Below are positions 1 to 7,782 of a stretch of DNA of 11,304 bases, one piece after another (the stretch's first letter is position 1; every line of letters starts with the position of its first letter). The position numbers and the translations under genes are program-made. Source of the DNA: Alkanindiges sp. (lineage in GTDB: Bacteria; Pseudomonadota; Gammaproteobacteria; Pseudomonadales; Moraxellaceae); NCBI GenBank assembly GCA_030152125.1, contig JASLIR010000080.1, positions 1-11,304 on the forward strand. The letters run 5' to 3'. The notes below the pieces were generated by a model that did no database searches, was not told the origin of the DNA, and saw nothing but the letters and a program-made list of their open reading frames with translations.

Positions 1-15
1 AGTGGACTGCGTCAT
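1..15 (-). CDS. Start of a downstream gene, probably DppC/OppC-type permease (partial)
   Basis: Only the first five codons (M-T-Q-S-T) lie in the window. The ATG at 15-13 overlaps the TGA of the DppB-type permease gene by four bases (ATGA), the usual sign of translational coupling. An AGGAGG Shine-Dalgarno sequence sits 7 bases upstream, inside the end of the preceding gene, so the start is well supported. The protein itself cannot be identified from five residues. The DppC-type call rests only on the standard SBP-permease-permease-ATPase order of peptide/nickel-type ABC importer operons. Confidence 0.6.
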
Positions 16-1268
16 GATGCATCCTCCTGTACCTTGCCCTGCGTCTGTTGTTCGGCTTTATCAGTTGCTGATTTGATAATATGAGTTACCGTCTCTGTGC
101 TGTTATCCGCATGCTGCTCAAGCTTGTCTTTGAGGGCATTACTGCGGTCCACCGGTTTTACTTTTGGACGGCCAGTGCGCCACAGACGTACGGCATAGCG
201 CATACCGGGTGAGCGATGGCGATGCTGGCTGGCGGTACGAATACGCGGTGTCAGCAAGGTAGTCAGTAAATCTGCCAGCAGGTTAATCACGACAATACAA
301 ATGGTCAGCAGCAACACAATGGCCTGAATGGTTGGAATATCGCGCATTTCAATGGCGGCATTCAGCGCATTACCAATTCCGGGGTAGCTAAACACCACCT
401 CTACCACCAGCGCACCACTCAGCAGTACCCGGACAGTGAGCGCCACACCCTGAATGGCAGGCACCAGCGCATTGGGCAATACATGACGCCAGATAATCCG
501 GTTTTCCGGAATGCCGCGTAAACGGGCGGCAATTACATACTCGGATGACAGGGTATCAATCATGGAAGCACGCACCAGACGCATCAGGTATGGCACCAGC
601 GACAAGCTTAATGTCAGCAGGGGCAATACGAGAAACTGCAACTGGGTAAACGGTGACTGATCCGGTATCAGCAAGGAAGCTGCCGGTAAAATATGCAGTA
701 CCGAGGTGGAAAAAAACATCATCAGCCAGATGGCAATGGCAAAGCCGGGTACGGCCTTAAATACAATGGAGCTGGAGACCACAGCACGGTCCAGAATGCT
801 GTCACGGCGCAAGGCCAGAAACACACCCAGCACCAAAGACAACGGTACGGTAAACAGCACCACCAGAAAGGTTAAAGCCACAGTATTAAAAAAATAGTTA
901 TTGATGATATCAATCACCGGTACATGCGAATCAATGGAACGGCCAAAATCACCATGCAGTAAATTGCTGACCCATTGTGCATATTGCACCAGAATTGGCT
1001 GATGCAACCCCAGCTGTTCCCGCAGCACCTGTACCGTGGCTTCCGGTGCTTCCGGTCCCAGAATCACCCGTGCCGGATCGGATGGTAGCGCTTGTGTGGC
1101 AGCAAACACCACCACACTGATAAACAGTACCACCAGAAAGCCGGAAAACAGGCGGCCAAAAAACCATGGAAACCATACCGGCAACTGAAAGCCACTACTG
1201 CCTTGTACCTGATGATGCACACTATTCGTCACAACAACCTCACCGTTAGAGGAAACAGAACTGCCCAT
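12..1268 (-). CDS. ABC importer permease, DppB/OppB family
   Basis: An inner-membrane permease of a peptide/nickel/opine-type ABC importer. After a cytoplasmic N-terminus of about 35 residues come a membrane segment, the periplasmic stretch typical of DppB (LPSDPARVILGPEAP, then QLGL and GDFGRSI) and further helices. The EAA coupling loop is EYVIAARLRGIPENRIIWRH, followed by LPNALVP and then SYPGIGNAL. I choose the ATG at 1268, giving 418 aa. It overlaps the upstream stop as TGATG and has GGAGGA (1276-1281) 7 bases upstream. A GTG at 1283 in the same frame would give 423 aa but would lie over that ribosome binding site. The protein is longer than usual for DppB (about 310-340 aa): after the family-typical TPRIR end there is a charged, hydrophilic tail of about 74 residues, probably cytoplasmic. 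It should work with the two solute-binding proteins encoded just upstream. Confidence 0.93.
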   Translation of the reverse strand: MGSSVSSNGEVVVTNSVHHQVQGSSGFQLPVWFPWFFGRLFSGFLVVLFISVVVFAATQALPSDPARVILGPEAPEATVQVLREQLGLHQPILVQYAQWVSNLLHGDFGRSIDSHVPVIDIINNYFFNTVALTFLVVLFTVPLSLVLGVFLALRRDSILDRAVVSSSIVFKAVPGFAIAIWLMMFFSTSVLHILPAASLLIPDQSPFTQLQFLVLPLLTLSLSLVPYLMRLVRASMIDTLSSEYVIAARLRGIPENRIIWRHVLPNALVPAIQGVALTVRVLLSGALVVEVVFSYPGIGNALNAAIEMRDIPTIQAIVLLLTICIVVINLLADLLTTLLTPRIRTASQHRHRSPGMRYAVRLWRTGRPKVKPVDRSNALKDKLEQHADNSTETVTHIIKSATDKAEQQTQGKVQEDAS

Positions 1269-2842
1269 CAGGCTTTCCTCCACAACCCATCAGTACGCCA
1301 GCCCGCAAAACCGGTGCGGTCCGGGGTAACACCCCCAATTTTATTGGAAACCGCATCCAGCACATTGTTATAGCCCCAGATCACCAGGCTACCTTCATCA
1401 TGCTGGATCTGCTGGGCTTCATGTACCAAAGGCTTGCGCTTTTCCACATCAGCCTGTTGCAGGGAACTACGTACCAGTTCAGCAAAACGTGGCTGGGAAA
1501 AATGGGTTTTGTTATTGGCAGCATCGGGGCCGTCAACCTGTAACACGGTCAGCAAAAATGGACGCGATACACCACTGCCAGTACTAAATGGCCAGTCTTT
1601 CTTCAAGGCATCAGCAAAGGTAGCCGCTTCCACCTGCTTCACTTTAACGGTGACACCGGCTTTTACTGCCTGCTGGGCAAATACCAGTGCTGCACTGCTG
1701 TCCGCACCAGTTACCAGTTCCACCTTCAGGTTATTGACAAAGCCAGCCTGCTTAAGCAGCTCGCGGGCCTTCTCAATATTCTGCTGGCGTTGTGGAATCT
1801 TATGGTTAAACACAGGGTCACTGAAAGAATACAGGTCATTGGCAACACGGCCATGCCCTGCCAGTGCACGCTTAACCAGCTCATCCCGGTCAGCAATCAG
1901 GCGGAATGCCTGACGTACCCGTACATCATCAAACGGTGCTTTTCGGGTGTTCATGTCCAGCGACTGCCAGGCATCCGTTTCGGAAGACACTACGTGATAG
2001 TTCGGGTTGGCCTTCACCAGCGGCAACAGTTCGGCGGTAATACCGGTGGCAATATCAATTTGCCCCGCCTGCAATGCGCCTAAACGTCCTGTCTGGTCTT
2101 TAAAATCAATAATTTCAATTTCATCGGCATAAGGCTGGCCCGGCTTCCAGTAATTTTCAAAACGCGTATAGCTGGAACGCTGGCCCGGGGTAAAGCTTTT
2201 TAGCTTATACGGCCCGGCACCCACCACATTGGTCACCGGGTCATAGTCAGTTGGTACAATGCCGCCCCAGCTCATCCATGCCTCTGCCAGCGCCACCAGC
2301 CCACGGCCTTTGGCGAATGGAATTTCTACCGTCAGTTCATCACGTTTTTTAATCGCGTCGCGTTGCAGGGAGTACAGATAGGCCGCATAAGGTGAAGCCA
2401 GTTTCGGGTCGGTCAGGCGGCGCAGGGAAAAAATAATATCATCAGCACTCACCGTTTTACCGTGGTGAAACTCCAGCCCTTTTTTCAGGCGGATTGTCCA
2501 CAGGGTGCCATCCTGATTTGGCTCGGCAAACTCTGCCAGTGCCAGTTTAGGCTGGATGTCACGCCCCCATTCCCACAACTTGGCATATAAAGGCCAGCCC
2601 CGAAAGGCACTACTACTGCCCAGCGGTTTATGTGCATCCAGATTCCCGGCCTGATTCCCGTTAATCACACCAATACGAATAATGCCACCATGCCTGGGTG
2701 CATTATCTGCTGCTGACTGTTGGGCTGGCGTTTCGTCATGCTCCTGCCGGCTGCAACCCAGTAATCCGCCGCCTACTGCAACAGCACCAGCCCCCAGTCC
2801 TAAACCCGTACTTAAAAGATGTCGTCTTGTCCACGTTGTCAT
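1268..2842 (-). CDS. ABC transporter solute-binding lipoprotein, family 5 (second tandem copy)
   Basis: A 524-aa extracytoplasmic solute-binding protein of the peptide/nickel (SBP_bac_5) family. The N-terminus has twin arginines (T-R-R-H-L-L, R6-R7), a Gly/Ala-rich hydrophobic stretch and a lipobox L27-L28-G29-C30, so it should be a Tat-exported lipoprotein. The mature part carries family features: GNLDAHKP, LALAEFAEPNQDG, RLKKGLEFHHGK, ADDIIFSLRRL, VGAGPYKLKSF, RFENYW and a C-terminal LVIWGYNNVLDAVS. By eye it matches the preceding gene's product along its whole length at more than half of positions, so the pair arose by tandem duplication. The start is the ATG at 2842 with GAAGG 8 bases upstream, and this ribosome site overlaps the TAA of the upstream copy. 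Its stop overlaps the permease start, so importer genes are translationally linked. The ligand cannot be read from sequence; operon context suggests an organosulfur compound. Confidence 0.93.
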   Translation of the reverse strand: MTTWTRRHLLSTGLGLGAGAVAVGGGLLGCSRQEHDETPAQQSAADNAPRHGGIIRIGVINGNQAGNLDAHKPLGSSSAFRGWPLYAKLWEWGRDIQPKLALAEFAEPNQDGTLWTIRLKKGLEFHHGKTVSADDIIFSLRRLTDPKLASPYAAYLYSLQRDAIKKRDELTVEIPFAKGRGLVALAEAWMSWGGIVPTDYDPVTNVVGAGPYKLKSFTPGQRSSYTRFENYWKPGQPYADEIEIIDFKDQTGRLGALQAGQIDIATGITAELLPLVKANPNYHVVSSETDAWQSLDMNTRKAPFDDVRVRQAFRLIADRDELVKRALAGHGRVANDLYSFSDPVFNHKIPQRQQNIEKARELLKQAGFVNNLKVELVTGADSSAALVFAQQAVKAGVTVKVKQVEAATFADALKKDWPFSTGSGVSRPFLLTVLQVDGPDAANNKTHFSQPRFAELVRSSLQQADVEKRKPLVHEAQQIQHDEGSLVIWGYNNVLDAVSNKIGGVTPDRTGFAGWRTDGLWRKA

Positions 2843-2855
2843 TACATTAACCTTC

Positions 2856-4439
2856 TTATGTTTTTAGCCACAGGCTGTCAAAGCGCCATGTTGGGAATAT
2901 TGTCTGTTCCGGGGCAGCACCGCCTATGCGTTGCGATACTGCATCCAGCACCTTGGGGAAAGCCCATATAATCAGGCCGCCTTTGTCGTATTGAATTTGC
3001 TGTGCCTGATGCACCAGCTGCGATCTTTTGGCCAAATCCGGCTCGGAAAGTGCGGCATAAAATAAGCGTGAAAATTCCGCATCATTAAAATGGGTTTTAT
3101 TGGCAGCAGAAACCGGTGCATCGGTATGCAAGGCAGTGGAAAGAAAGGATTCCGCCAGCAAACCACCGGTACTAAATATCCATTGATGACGCTGTGGCCC
3201 ATTAAATGTTGCCAAGTCCACCTGTTTTACTTTAATGGTCACACCCACTTTTTTAGCCTGCTCGGCAAATACCAGCGCAGCCTGATAGTTACTGCTGGGG
3301 TTAGTAATCAACTCCAGCGTTAAACCATTGCCATAACCAGCCTGCTGCAATAACTGTTTTGCCCGTGCCGGGTTATAGGTACGTTGCGCAATGCTGCGGT
3401 TAAAAGTGGGGTCATGCGGGGAATACAGGTCATTGGCCAAACGCCCCTGACCATTCAGCGCACGCTTGATCAAATCTTCACGGTCAATCAGCAAGCGGAA
3501 TGCTTCGCGTACCCGTGCATCATTAAATGGCGCTTTGCTTAAATTCATATCAAATGACAGCCAGCCGTTGGTGTCGGACTGAATAATCTGGATATTTTTC
3601 TGTGCTTTCAGTAAGGCATACTGGTCCGCCGGCACACCACCAACCAGGTCAATCTGGCCATTCTGCAACGCCAGCAGGCGCGTCACATTATCCTTAAAGT
3701 CGATAATTTCCAGCTCATCTGCATAAGGCTTACCTTCCTTAAAATAATTTTCAAAGCGGGTAAATGTGGAACGCTGGCCCGGGCTAAAGCTTTTCAGCTT
3801 ATATGGCCCTGCGCCTACCGGATTGGTGATGGGATCATAATCGGTAGGCACAATGCCACCAAAGTTGGTCCAGGTATCGGCCAGCGGCACAAACCCTTTA
3901 CCCGCTTGAAAATGAATGCGTACCGTGCGGTCATCCAGCTTTTCAATATGCTCGCGGTCTACCGAATACAACAGCGAGGCATAAGGTGAAGCCAGTTTGG
4001 GGTCAGTCAGGCGACGCAGGGAGAAAATGACATCATCCGCAGTAATGCTTTTGCCATGATGAAACTCCAGCCCCTTTTTCAGGCGCACCGTCCACTGGGT
4101 GGCGTCTTTATTGGCTTCAGCAAATTCAGCCAGCGCCAGCGATGGTGTCATTTGCGGACTCCACTCCCATAGCTTGCTGTACAGGGCAAAACCACGCTGC
4201 ACCCCGGTTGCAACCGGCTTATGCGCATCCAGGTTGCCAGTCTGGTTACCACTCAGTAAACCAACCCGCAACACACCACCATATTGCGGTGCAGTGCTGG
4301 CAGATGCCGATGCAGCGGCTACTGGTTGTGACGAATCGGAGCAGCCGCCAAGTAACTGGCTACCACCCAGCACCGCCAGCGAGCCTAAACCAAGCCCTTG
4401 CTGTAGGAAGCTGCGACGGGTGAAATCTCTTTCAGACAT
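2856..4439 (-). CDS. ABC transporter solute-binding lipoprotein, family 5 (first tandem copy)
   Basis: A 527-aa solute-binding protein of the SBP_bac_5 family, paralogous to the product of the next gene. The Tat signal is closer to consensus here (T-R-R-S-F-L-Q, R8-R9), with a lipobox ending L30-G31-G32-C33. Family blocks include GNLDAHKP, LALAEFAEANKD, KKGLEFHHGK, ADDVIFSLRRLTDPK, GIVPTDYDP, VGAGPYKLKSF and NKTHF. The two copies are nearly identical around KKGLEFHHG...LASPYA and diverge most after about residue 240, where ligand contacts may differ, hinting at two specificities for one permease. The start at 4439 has an AAGGGGG ribosome site and lies 12 bases after the stop of the monooxygenase gene, so it is in the same transcript. 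Ligands of this family range from peptides and glutathione to nickel and opines; this one is unassigned. Confidence 0.93.
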   Translation of the reverse strand: MSERDFTRRSFLQQGLGLGSLAVLGGSQLLGGCSDSSQPVAAASASASTAPQYGGVLRVGLLSGNQTGNLDAHKPVATGVQRGFALYSKLWEWSPQMTPSLALAEFAEANKDATQWTVRLKKGLEFHHGKSITADDVIFSLRRLTDPKLASPYASLLYSVDREHIEKLDDRTVRIHFQAGKGFVPLADTWTNFGGIVPTDYDPITNPVGAGPYKLKSFSPGQRSTFTRFENYFKEGKPYADELEIIDFKDNVTRLLALQNGQIDLVGGVPADQYALLKAQKNIQIIQSDTNGWLSFDMNLSKAPFNDARVREAFRLLIDREDLIKRALNGQGRLANDLYSPHDPTFNRSIAQRTYNPARAKQLLQQAGYGNGLTLELITNPSSNYQAALVFAEQAKKVGVTIKVKQVDLATFNGPQRHQWIFSTGGLLAESFLSTALHTDAPVSAANKTHFNDAEFSRLFYAALSEPDLAKRSQLVHQAQQIQYDKGGLIIWAFPKVLDAVSQRIGGAAPEQTIFPTWRFDSLWLKT

Positions 4440-4451
4440 AGCGCATCCCCC

Positions 4452-5660
4452 TTAAGCCGTTTCGGCTGGCGCAGTAACCGCCTGTACAGGAGTTGTTTTT
4501 GCAGCACTAGCAGCCTTTAAGGCCGGCACTTCAAAGCCATGATCCAGGTCCAGTAACGGCAATAGCAATTCGGCCACACGATGCGCCTCGTTAATCAGCG
4601 GAAAACCGGAGAGGATAAATGCGGATGTTCCATGCGCTTCATATTCACGGATACGTGCAGCCACATTCTTGGCGCTTCCTACCAGTGCAGTACCAGAGCC
4701 CGGCCCCAGCACATCAAAGCCAAACCAGGCAGCACCAGTCCATACGTTCGGATAAATTTCCAGGTCCCTGGCTTTTGGCAAACGTCCAGCGCGCAAGGTG
4801 TCTAGATTTTTATTGACCTGTGGATTAGGGCTTTGATAGCTTTCAAAGGTTTCACCGGCAGGCAGCTGGCGCTTGACCGAATTAATGGCGTACTCTACAG
4901 AGGCCTTGCCCAACAGCCATTCAGCATACTCCCAGGCTTCCTCTTCGGTTTCGCGTACAATTACTTGCAAACGGGTGCCATATTGCAGGGTACGGCCAAT
5001 TTTGGCGGCCTCGGCCCCCACCCGTTTAAATTTTTCCCCAAGTAATGGCGGCGTATTGGCAAAGCTCAGGTATACATCCAGCAGCTCAACCGAATGCGCC
5101 ACACCAGCAGGCGATGTACCGGCGCCCCATAAGGGAATGCCCTGCTTCTGGGTTGGTCCATGCCACACCGACATGGGCACAGCACCTTCAACACGTGGGG
5201 ACAGTTTGACAAACTTGCCATCGTAACCGGATTTATCACCCAGATAGTTACGCTGGAAAGCTTGCCAGTATTCACGGCTAAAATCGTAGCGTTCGTCATG
5301 CGGATAGTGCACACCAAGCGCTGCAAGCCCTTGATCATTGCCATTTACCACATTAAACAGCAAACGCCCTTGCGAAAAGGCATCAAAGGTTTGTGCATAC
5401 TTAGCCAGAACTGCTGGCGACAGCTCACCCGGATGCTGCGCCACCAGGAATTTCAGGCGTTTGGTTGCCGGAATCAGCGCAGCAGCCACCGCCAGGCTCT
5501 CATAAGCACTGCTTCCCAGCAGCGCACCATAAAAGCCCAGACGGTCAATACTGACAGCCAGTTGCTGCAAATGTTCAAAATCGGTATACCAGCGCCCCTC
5601 AGGCTCCCATGGATAAGGGCCATCCGGCGCGGTGAGATACCATAAAATTTTGACTGCCAT
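4452..5660 (-). CDS. LLM-class flavin-dependent monooxygenase, SsuD-like
   Basis: A 402-aa bacterial luciferase-like TIM-barrel enzyme, cytosolic, resembling FMNH2-dependent alkanesulfonate monooxygenase SsuD (381 aa). Shared blocks are LQQLA...DRLGF, ATKRLKFLVAQHP (64-77), GRLLFNVVNGND (98-109), DERYDFSREYW, TRLQVIVRETEEEAW (229-243), DLEIYPNVWTGA, GSGTALVG and FILSGFPLINEAHRVAEL (348-365). Several residues reported as catalytic in E. coli SsuD differ, judging from my memory of that sequence: His228 aligns with Gln232, Tyr331 with Phe353, Arg297 with Gly, and Cys54 with a Ser-Ala-Tyr stretch. The Arg226 equivalent (R230) is kept. A substrate other than simple alkanesulfonates, for example a sulfone, is therefore plausible, but unproven. 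Such enzymes need a separate NAD(P)H:FMN reductase, and none is in the window. It lies 97 bases after the class II aldolase-like gene and 12 before the SBP pair. Confidence 0.88.
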   Translation of the reverse strand: MAVKILWYLTAPDGPYPWEPEGRWYTDFEHLQQLAVSIDRLGFYGALLGSSAYESLAVAAALIPATKRLKFLVAQHPGELSPAVLAKYAQTFDAFSQGRLLFNVVNGNDQGLAALGVHYPHDERYDFSREYWQAFQRNYLGDKSGYDGKFVKLSPRVEGAVPMSVWHGPTQKQGIPLWGAGTSPAGVAHSVELLDVYLSFANTPPLLGEKFKRVGAEAAKIGRTLQYGTRLQVIVRETEEEAWEYAEWLLGKASVEYAINSVKRQLPAGETFESYQSPNPQVNKNLDTLRAGRLPKARDLEIYPNVWTGAAWFGFDVLGPGSGTALVGSAKNVAARIREYEAHGTSAFILSGFPLINEAHRVAELLLPLLDLDHGFEVPALKAASAAKTTPVQAVTAPAETA

Positions 5661-5706
5661 GAAAAATTTCCCGGTGAAAGCAGAGCTTAAATCAGATGAA
5701 GATTAC

Positions 5707-5729
5707 TGGCGGGTAACAACTACCCGCCA
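5707..5729 (-). other. Intercistronic stem-loop without a T-run
   Basis: A perfect 9-bp inverted repeat (TGGCGGGTA / TACCCGCCA) with a 5-base loop lies in the 97-base gap between the class II aldolase-like gene and the monooxygenase gene. No T-run follows on either strand, so it is unlikely to be an efficient intrinsic terminator. In an operon transcript it could stabilise or process the mRNA, giving different levels for the genes on either side. Confidence 0.55.
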
Positions 5730-5757
5730 TGCTGACGTGCTATGAAGCGCTTAGTTA

Positions 5758-6477
5758 TTACTGGGCTTGTGGTAAATAACCCAAAGCACGCGCTTTTTCA
5801 GTCAGTCCACTCATTTTCCACTGCTGTGCCAGTACTCCCTGTCCATAATCACGGCCACCGCCAATCAGTTCGGAAACAATCTGGATTTCCGCACCTTCTT
5901 CCAGTAACAGGATAAACTCGGCGTTTTCCTGCAAGCCTTTGCGGCCCCATACGGTGGAACCACCATTGGCTTCAATAATCGCGCGGTGGTTAATGTCAAT
6001 CGCCAGTTGATCCAGGATGAAATCTACTTCCTTCTGGCGGCGGTCGATATACACCGGAATTTCACGGAACAGGTGGAAACGCTGTACCGGCACATAACGT
6101 ACCGGCAAGGTACGGTGGGTTTGCGCCCAGGCACCCAGGCTTGGTGAATGCACATGAGAAATAGTGGTTACGTCATCATGCTGAATAAACAGCTTATTGT
6201 AACGGCCACCACCACCCGCACGGCCCACCAGCACTTCACCCTCTAGAGTTTCCACACTGATGTTGCTCTTTCTGTCACGTGCCCACGGGCCAGCGTAGTT
6301 AATGGTAACCAGCTTGTTTTCATTAGGAATGCGCTCTACAAAGTTAACCGTACCATTGGCAGTAATGGTACGGGTCTGCCGGAACACCTCAAAGGCATAC
6401 TCTGCTTCGGCACGGCGCTGATCAATAAAGTCAGTCACATCCTGCGAAAATTTGTGTTGCAAAATAGCTGCGGTCAT
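5758..6477 (-). CDS. Divergent class II aldolase/adducin-fold protein
   Basis: A cytosolic protein of 239 aa from the chosen start. The class II aldolase/adducin signature is visible in HDDVTTISHVHSPSLGAWAQ, where H-V-H matches the first two zinc-binding histidines, and in the later ANGGSTVWG, which aligns with the family's RNHGLLVWG. In that second motif the third zinc-ligand histidine is replaced by glycine, and I see no glutamate about 19 residues before H-V-H, where L-fuculose-phosphate aldolase has its catalytic Glu73. It may therefore be a non-canonical or non-aldolase member. A TTG at 6483 begins the longest frame, but the ATG at 6477 is 9 bases after a GGA and has better spacing, so I prefer it. 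It lies 62 bases after the DszB-like gene. Its role here is unknown; handling the carbon fragment left after desulfurisation is a guess. Confidence 0.78.
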   Translation of the reverse strand: MTAAILQHKFSQDVTDFIDQRRAEAEYAFEVFRQTRTITANGTVNFVERIPNENKLVTINYAGPWARDRKSNISVETLEGEVLVGRAGGGGRYNKLFIQHDDVTTISHVHSPSLGAWAQTHRTLPVRYVPVQRFHLFREIPVYIDRRQKEVDFILDQLAIDINHRAIIEANGGSTVWGRKGLQENAEFILLLEEGAEIQIVSELIGGGRDYGQGVLAQQWKMSGLTEKARALGYLPQAQ

Positions 6478-6539
6478 TTTCAATTATCCAATTTATTAAA
6501 GCCAATATTTAAATTACGTTGCAATTGCAAATCACTGAA

Positions 6540-7616
6540 TTACGACGCTTTTAACTGGCGGCGTGCCAGCGCAGCCTGTAAGGGACGCGAATCAATCCAG
6601 GCATCAATGTCCACATCGTGTTCCAGGAAGCCATGCAACCACAGGAAGTTCTTTTGCTGGCGCAACAGATCCACCCGGAAAGGGTCCAGATTCGGATGCA
6701 GGGAAAGATGGAAATTATTGCGATAAGCAGTAGCCACGCTATCCGCACCAGCCACAGTTTCGCTTTCCAGAATTTTCAGTACATCCGGCAGGTTTTGGGA
6801 TGCCCAGTCTGCGGTATCCAGAATCTCGGACAGAAAATCCACCACTACGTCAAAGTGGTTTTTCAGCAGGTCTTCATGCACGGTGATTGGTCGCGGTGTA
6901 CCATTGTTAACGCGGGTACGCACATCTTCGTACTGATCCAGGTCAATGCCCACTTTCAGGCCGCGCTTGGTAGCTGCTTCCACGGCAGATGCGCCTTTTA
7001 CATACACCGCATCCACGTCGCCGCGTACCAGTGCATCCAGGCCGGACCAGAAAGAGCTGGCACCACGTACATCACCTTCAACCGGCTCGCCACGCGCAGG
7101 TACTTCCACAAACTGCACATCGTCAAAGCGCAAACCAGCAATAGAAAACGCACCGTTATAACCCTGTAATGACATTGCACGGAAAATACTGCCACCACGG
7201 CTTTCCGCATAGGATGGCAACGCCAGGCGCTTGCCTTTTAAATGCGTTGGATCGCTAATCTCGGAATCCGGATTAACAATAATTACCTGCCATTCATCAA
7301 TCCAGGTCAGGCCGATCAGCTTGCTGGGCGCACCCTGTGCCAAAGCAGCCAGCGCCGGTACATTACCGCCCTCCCGGAATAGTGCCGGCAGTTTGTGGTC
7401 CATGTGATGCACTGCCAGTTCCTTGGGTGCATCCTGCAGGGTGGACACTTCGATGCCACGTTTGGCAAACACCTCGGACAAGGTGCCGCGTTTAACAGAC
7501 AAGCCTGTTGCTGTAGGTACAGGACATCGTGTCACCCACACATGGTTTAACTGTTCATTTTTTTGCTCTTCGGCAGATTCATTAGTCTGCGGGAAAGCAA
7601 GGGTTGTAAAAGCCAT
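6540..7616 (-). CDS. DszB-like desulfinase / NMT1-SsuA-fold protein, first gene of the operon
   Basis: A 358-aa protein with the periplasmic-binding-protein (type 2) fold of SsuA/NMT1, usually annotated as an ABC substrate-binding protein. It has no signal peptide: its N-terminus is polar and leads straight into WVTRCPVPTATGL. That motif aligns with SNCPVPNAL of DszB, the 2'-hydroxybiphenyl-2-sulfinate desulfinase, whose Cys27 is catalytic. Cys31, His71, Arg81 and G83-G84 here correspond to DszB Cys27, His60, Arg70 and G72-G73, and the His-to-Arg distance (10) is identical. Length (DszB is 365 aa) and later blocks (GDVDAVYVKGAS, NGTPRPITV, and a C-terminal DIDAWIDS resembling ALDQWAAP) also fit. 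It is probably a cytosolic C-S cleaving enzyme, substrate unknown. The ATG at 7616 has an AGGA ribosome site 8 bases upstream and follows a sigma-54-type promoter by about 65 bases. Confidence 0.83.
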   Translation of the reverse strand: MAFTTLAFPQTNESAEEQKNEQLNHVWVTRCPVPTATGLSVKRGTLSEVFAKRGIEVSTLQDAPKELAVHHMDHKLPALFREGGNVPALAALAQGAPSKLIGLTWIDEWQVIIVNPDSEISDPTHLKGKRLALPSYAESRGGSIFRAMSLQGYNGAFSIAGLRFDDVQFVEVPARGEPVEGDVRGASSFWSGLDALVRGDVDAVYVKGASAVEAATKRGLKVGIDLDQYEDVRTRVNNGTPRPITVHEDLLKNHFDVVVDFLSEILDTADWASQNLPDVLKILESETVAGADSVATAYRNNFHLSLHPNLDPFRVDLLRQQKNFLWLHGFLEHDVDIDAWIDSRPLQAALARRQLKAS

Positions 7617-7691
7617 TTTATTGTTCCTAAAGTATCAGTAAGCGCTCACGCCCAACTGGTGTGTTAATACCTTTATCTGCATGCGTTATTG

Positions 7692-7708
7692 AGCAGCAAG
7701 TGTGCCAA
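7692..7708 (-). promoter_or_regulatory. Sigma-54 (-24/-12) promoter of the importer/monooxygenase operon
   Basis: On the minus strand TTGGCAC-ACTTG-CTGCT matches the sigma-54 consensus YTGGCAC-N5-TTGCW with one mismatch in the -12 half, and has the required GG-N10-GC spacing. Transcription would start near 7681, leaving a leader of about 65 bases before the ATG at 7616. Sigma-54 promoters need an enhancer-binding activator; candidate upstream sites are annotated separately. Confidence 0.7.
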
Positions 7709-7760
7709 CGTTTTATTTAAATTCAACCAATTGTTTTTATTTAATTTTTATAAAAAAACC

Positions 7761-7773
7761 AATCAAGCAAGTA
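7761..7773 (+). promoter_or_regulatory. IHF-like site between enhancer repeats and promoter
   Basis: AATCAAGCAAGTA matches the IHF consensus WATCAANNNNTTR at 8 of 9 specified positions. It lies in a very AT-rich stretch (about 7711-7782), centred near -86 from the predicted start, between the sigma-54 promoter and the direct repeats. That is where IHF commonly bends DNA to bring an activator to sigma-54 RNA polymerase. The sequence is short and degenerate, so on its own it would be weak evidence. Confidence 0.42.
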
Positions 7774-7782
7774 ATTAATTAA

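Noticed and set aside
1269..1283. GTG start at 1283 for the permease, giving 423 aa
   Set aside because: It would place the start over the GGAGGA ribosome site; the ATG at 1268 has ideal spacing and a TGATG overlap with the upstream stop.
1434..2083. Open frames on the plus strand over the second SBP gene (up to 159 aa)
   Set aside because: The translations show no recognisable domain, and the opposite frame is an unmistakable SBP_bac_5 protein.
6478..6483. TTG start at 6483 for the class II aldolase-like gene
   Set aside because: Only 3 bases separate it from the GGA; the ATG at 6477 is the commoner codon with better spacing.
7711..7782. Sigma-70-like -35/-10 combinations in the AT-rich region upstream of the operon
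   Set aside because: Several weak pairs can be found in any such AT-rich run; none is close to consensus, and the -24/-12 element explains the start better.
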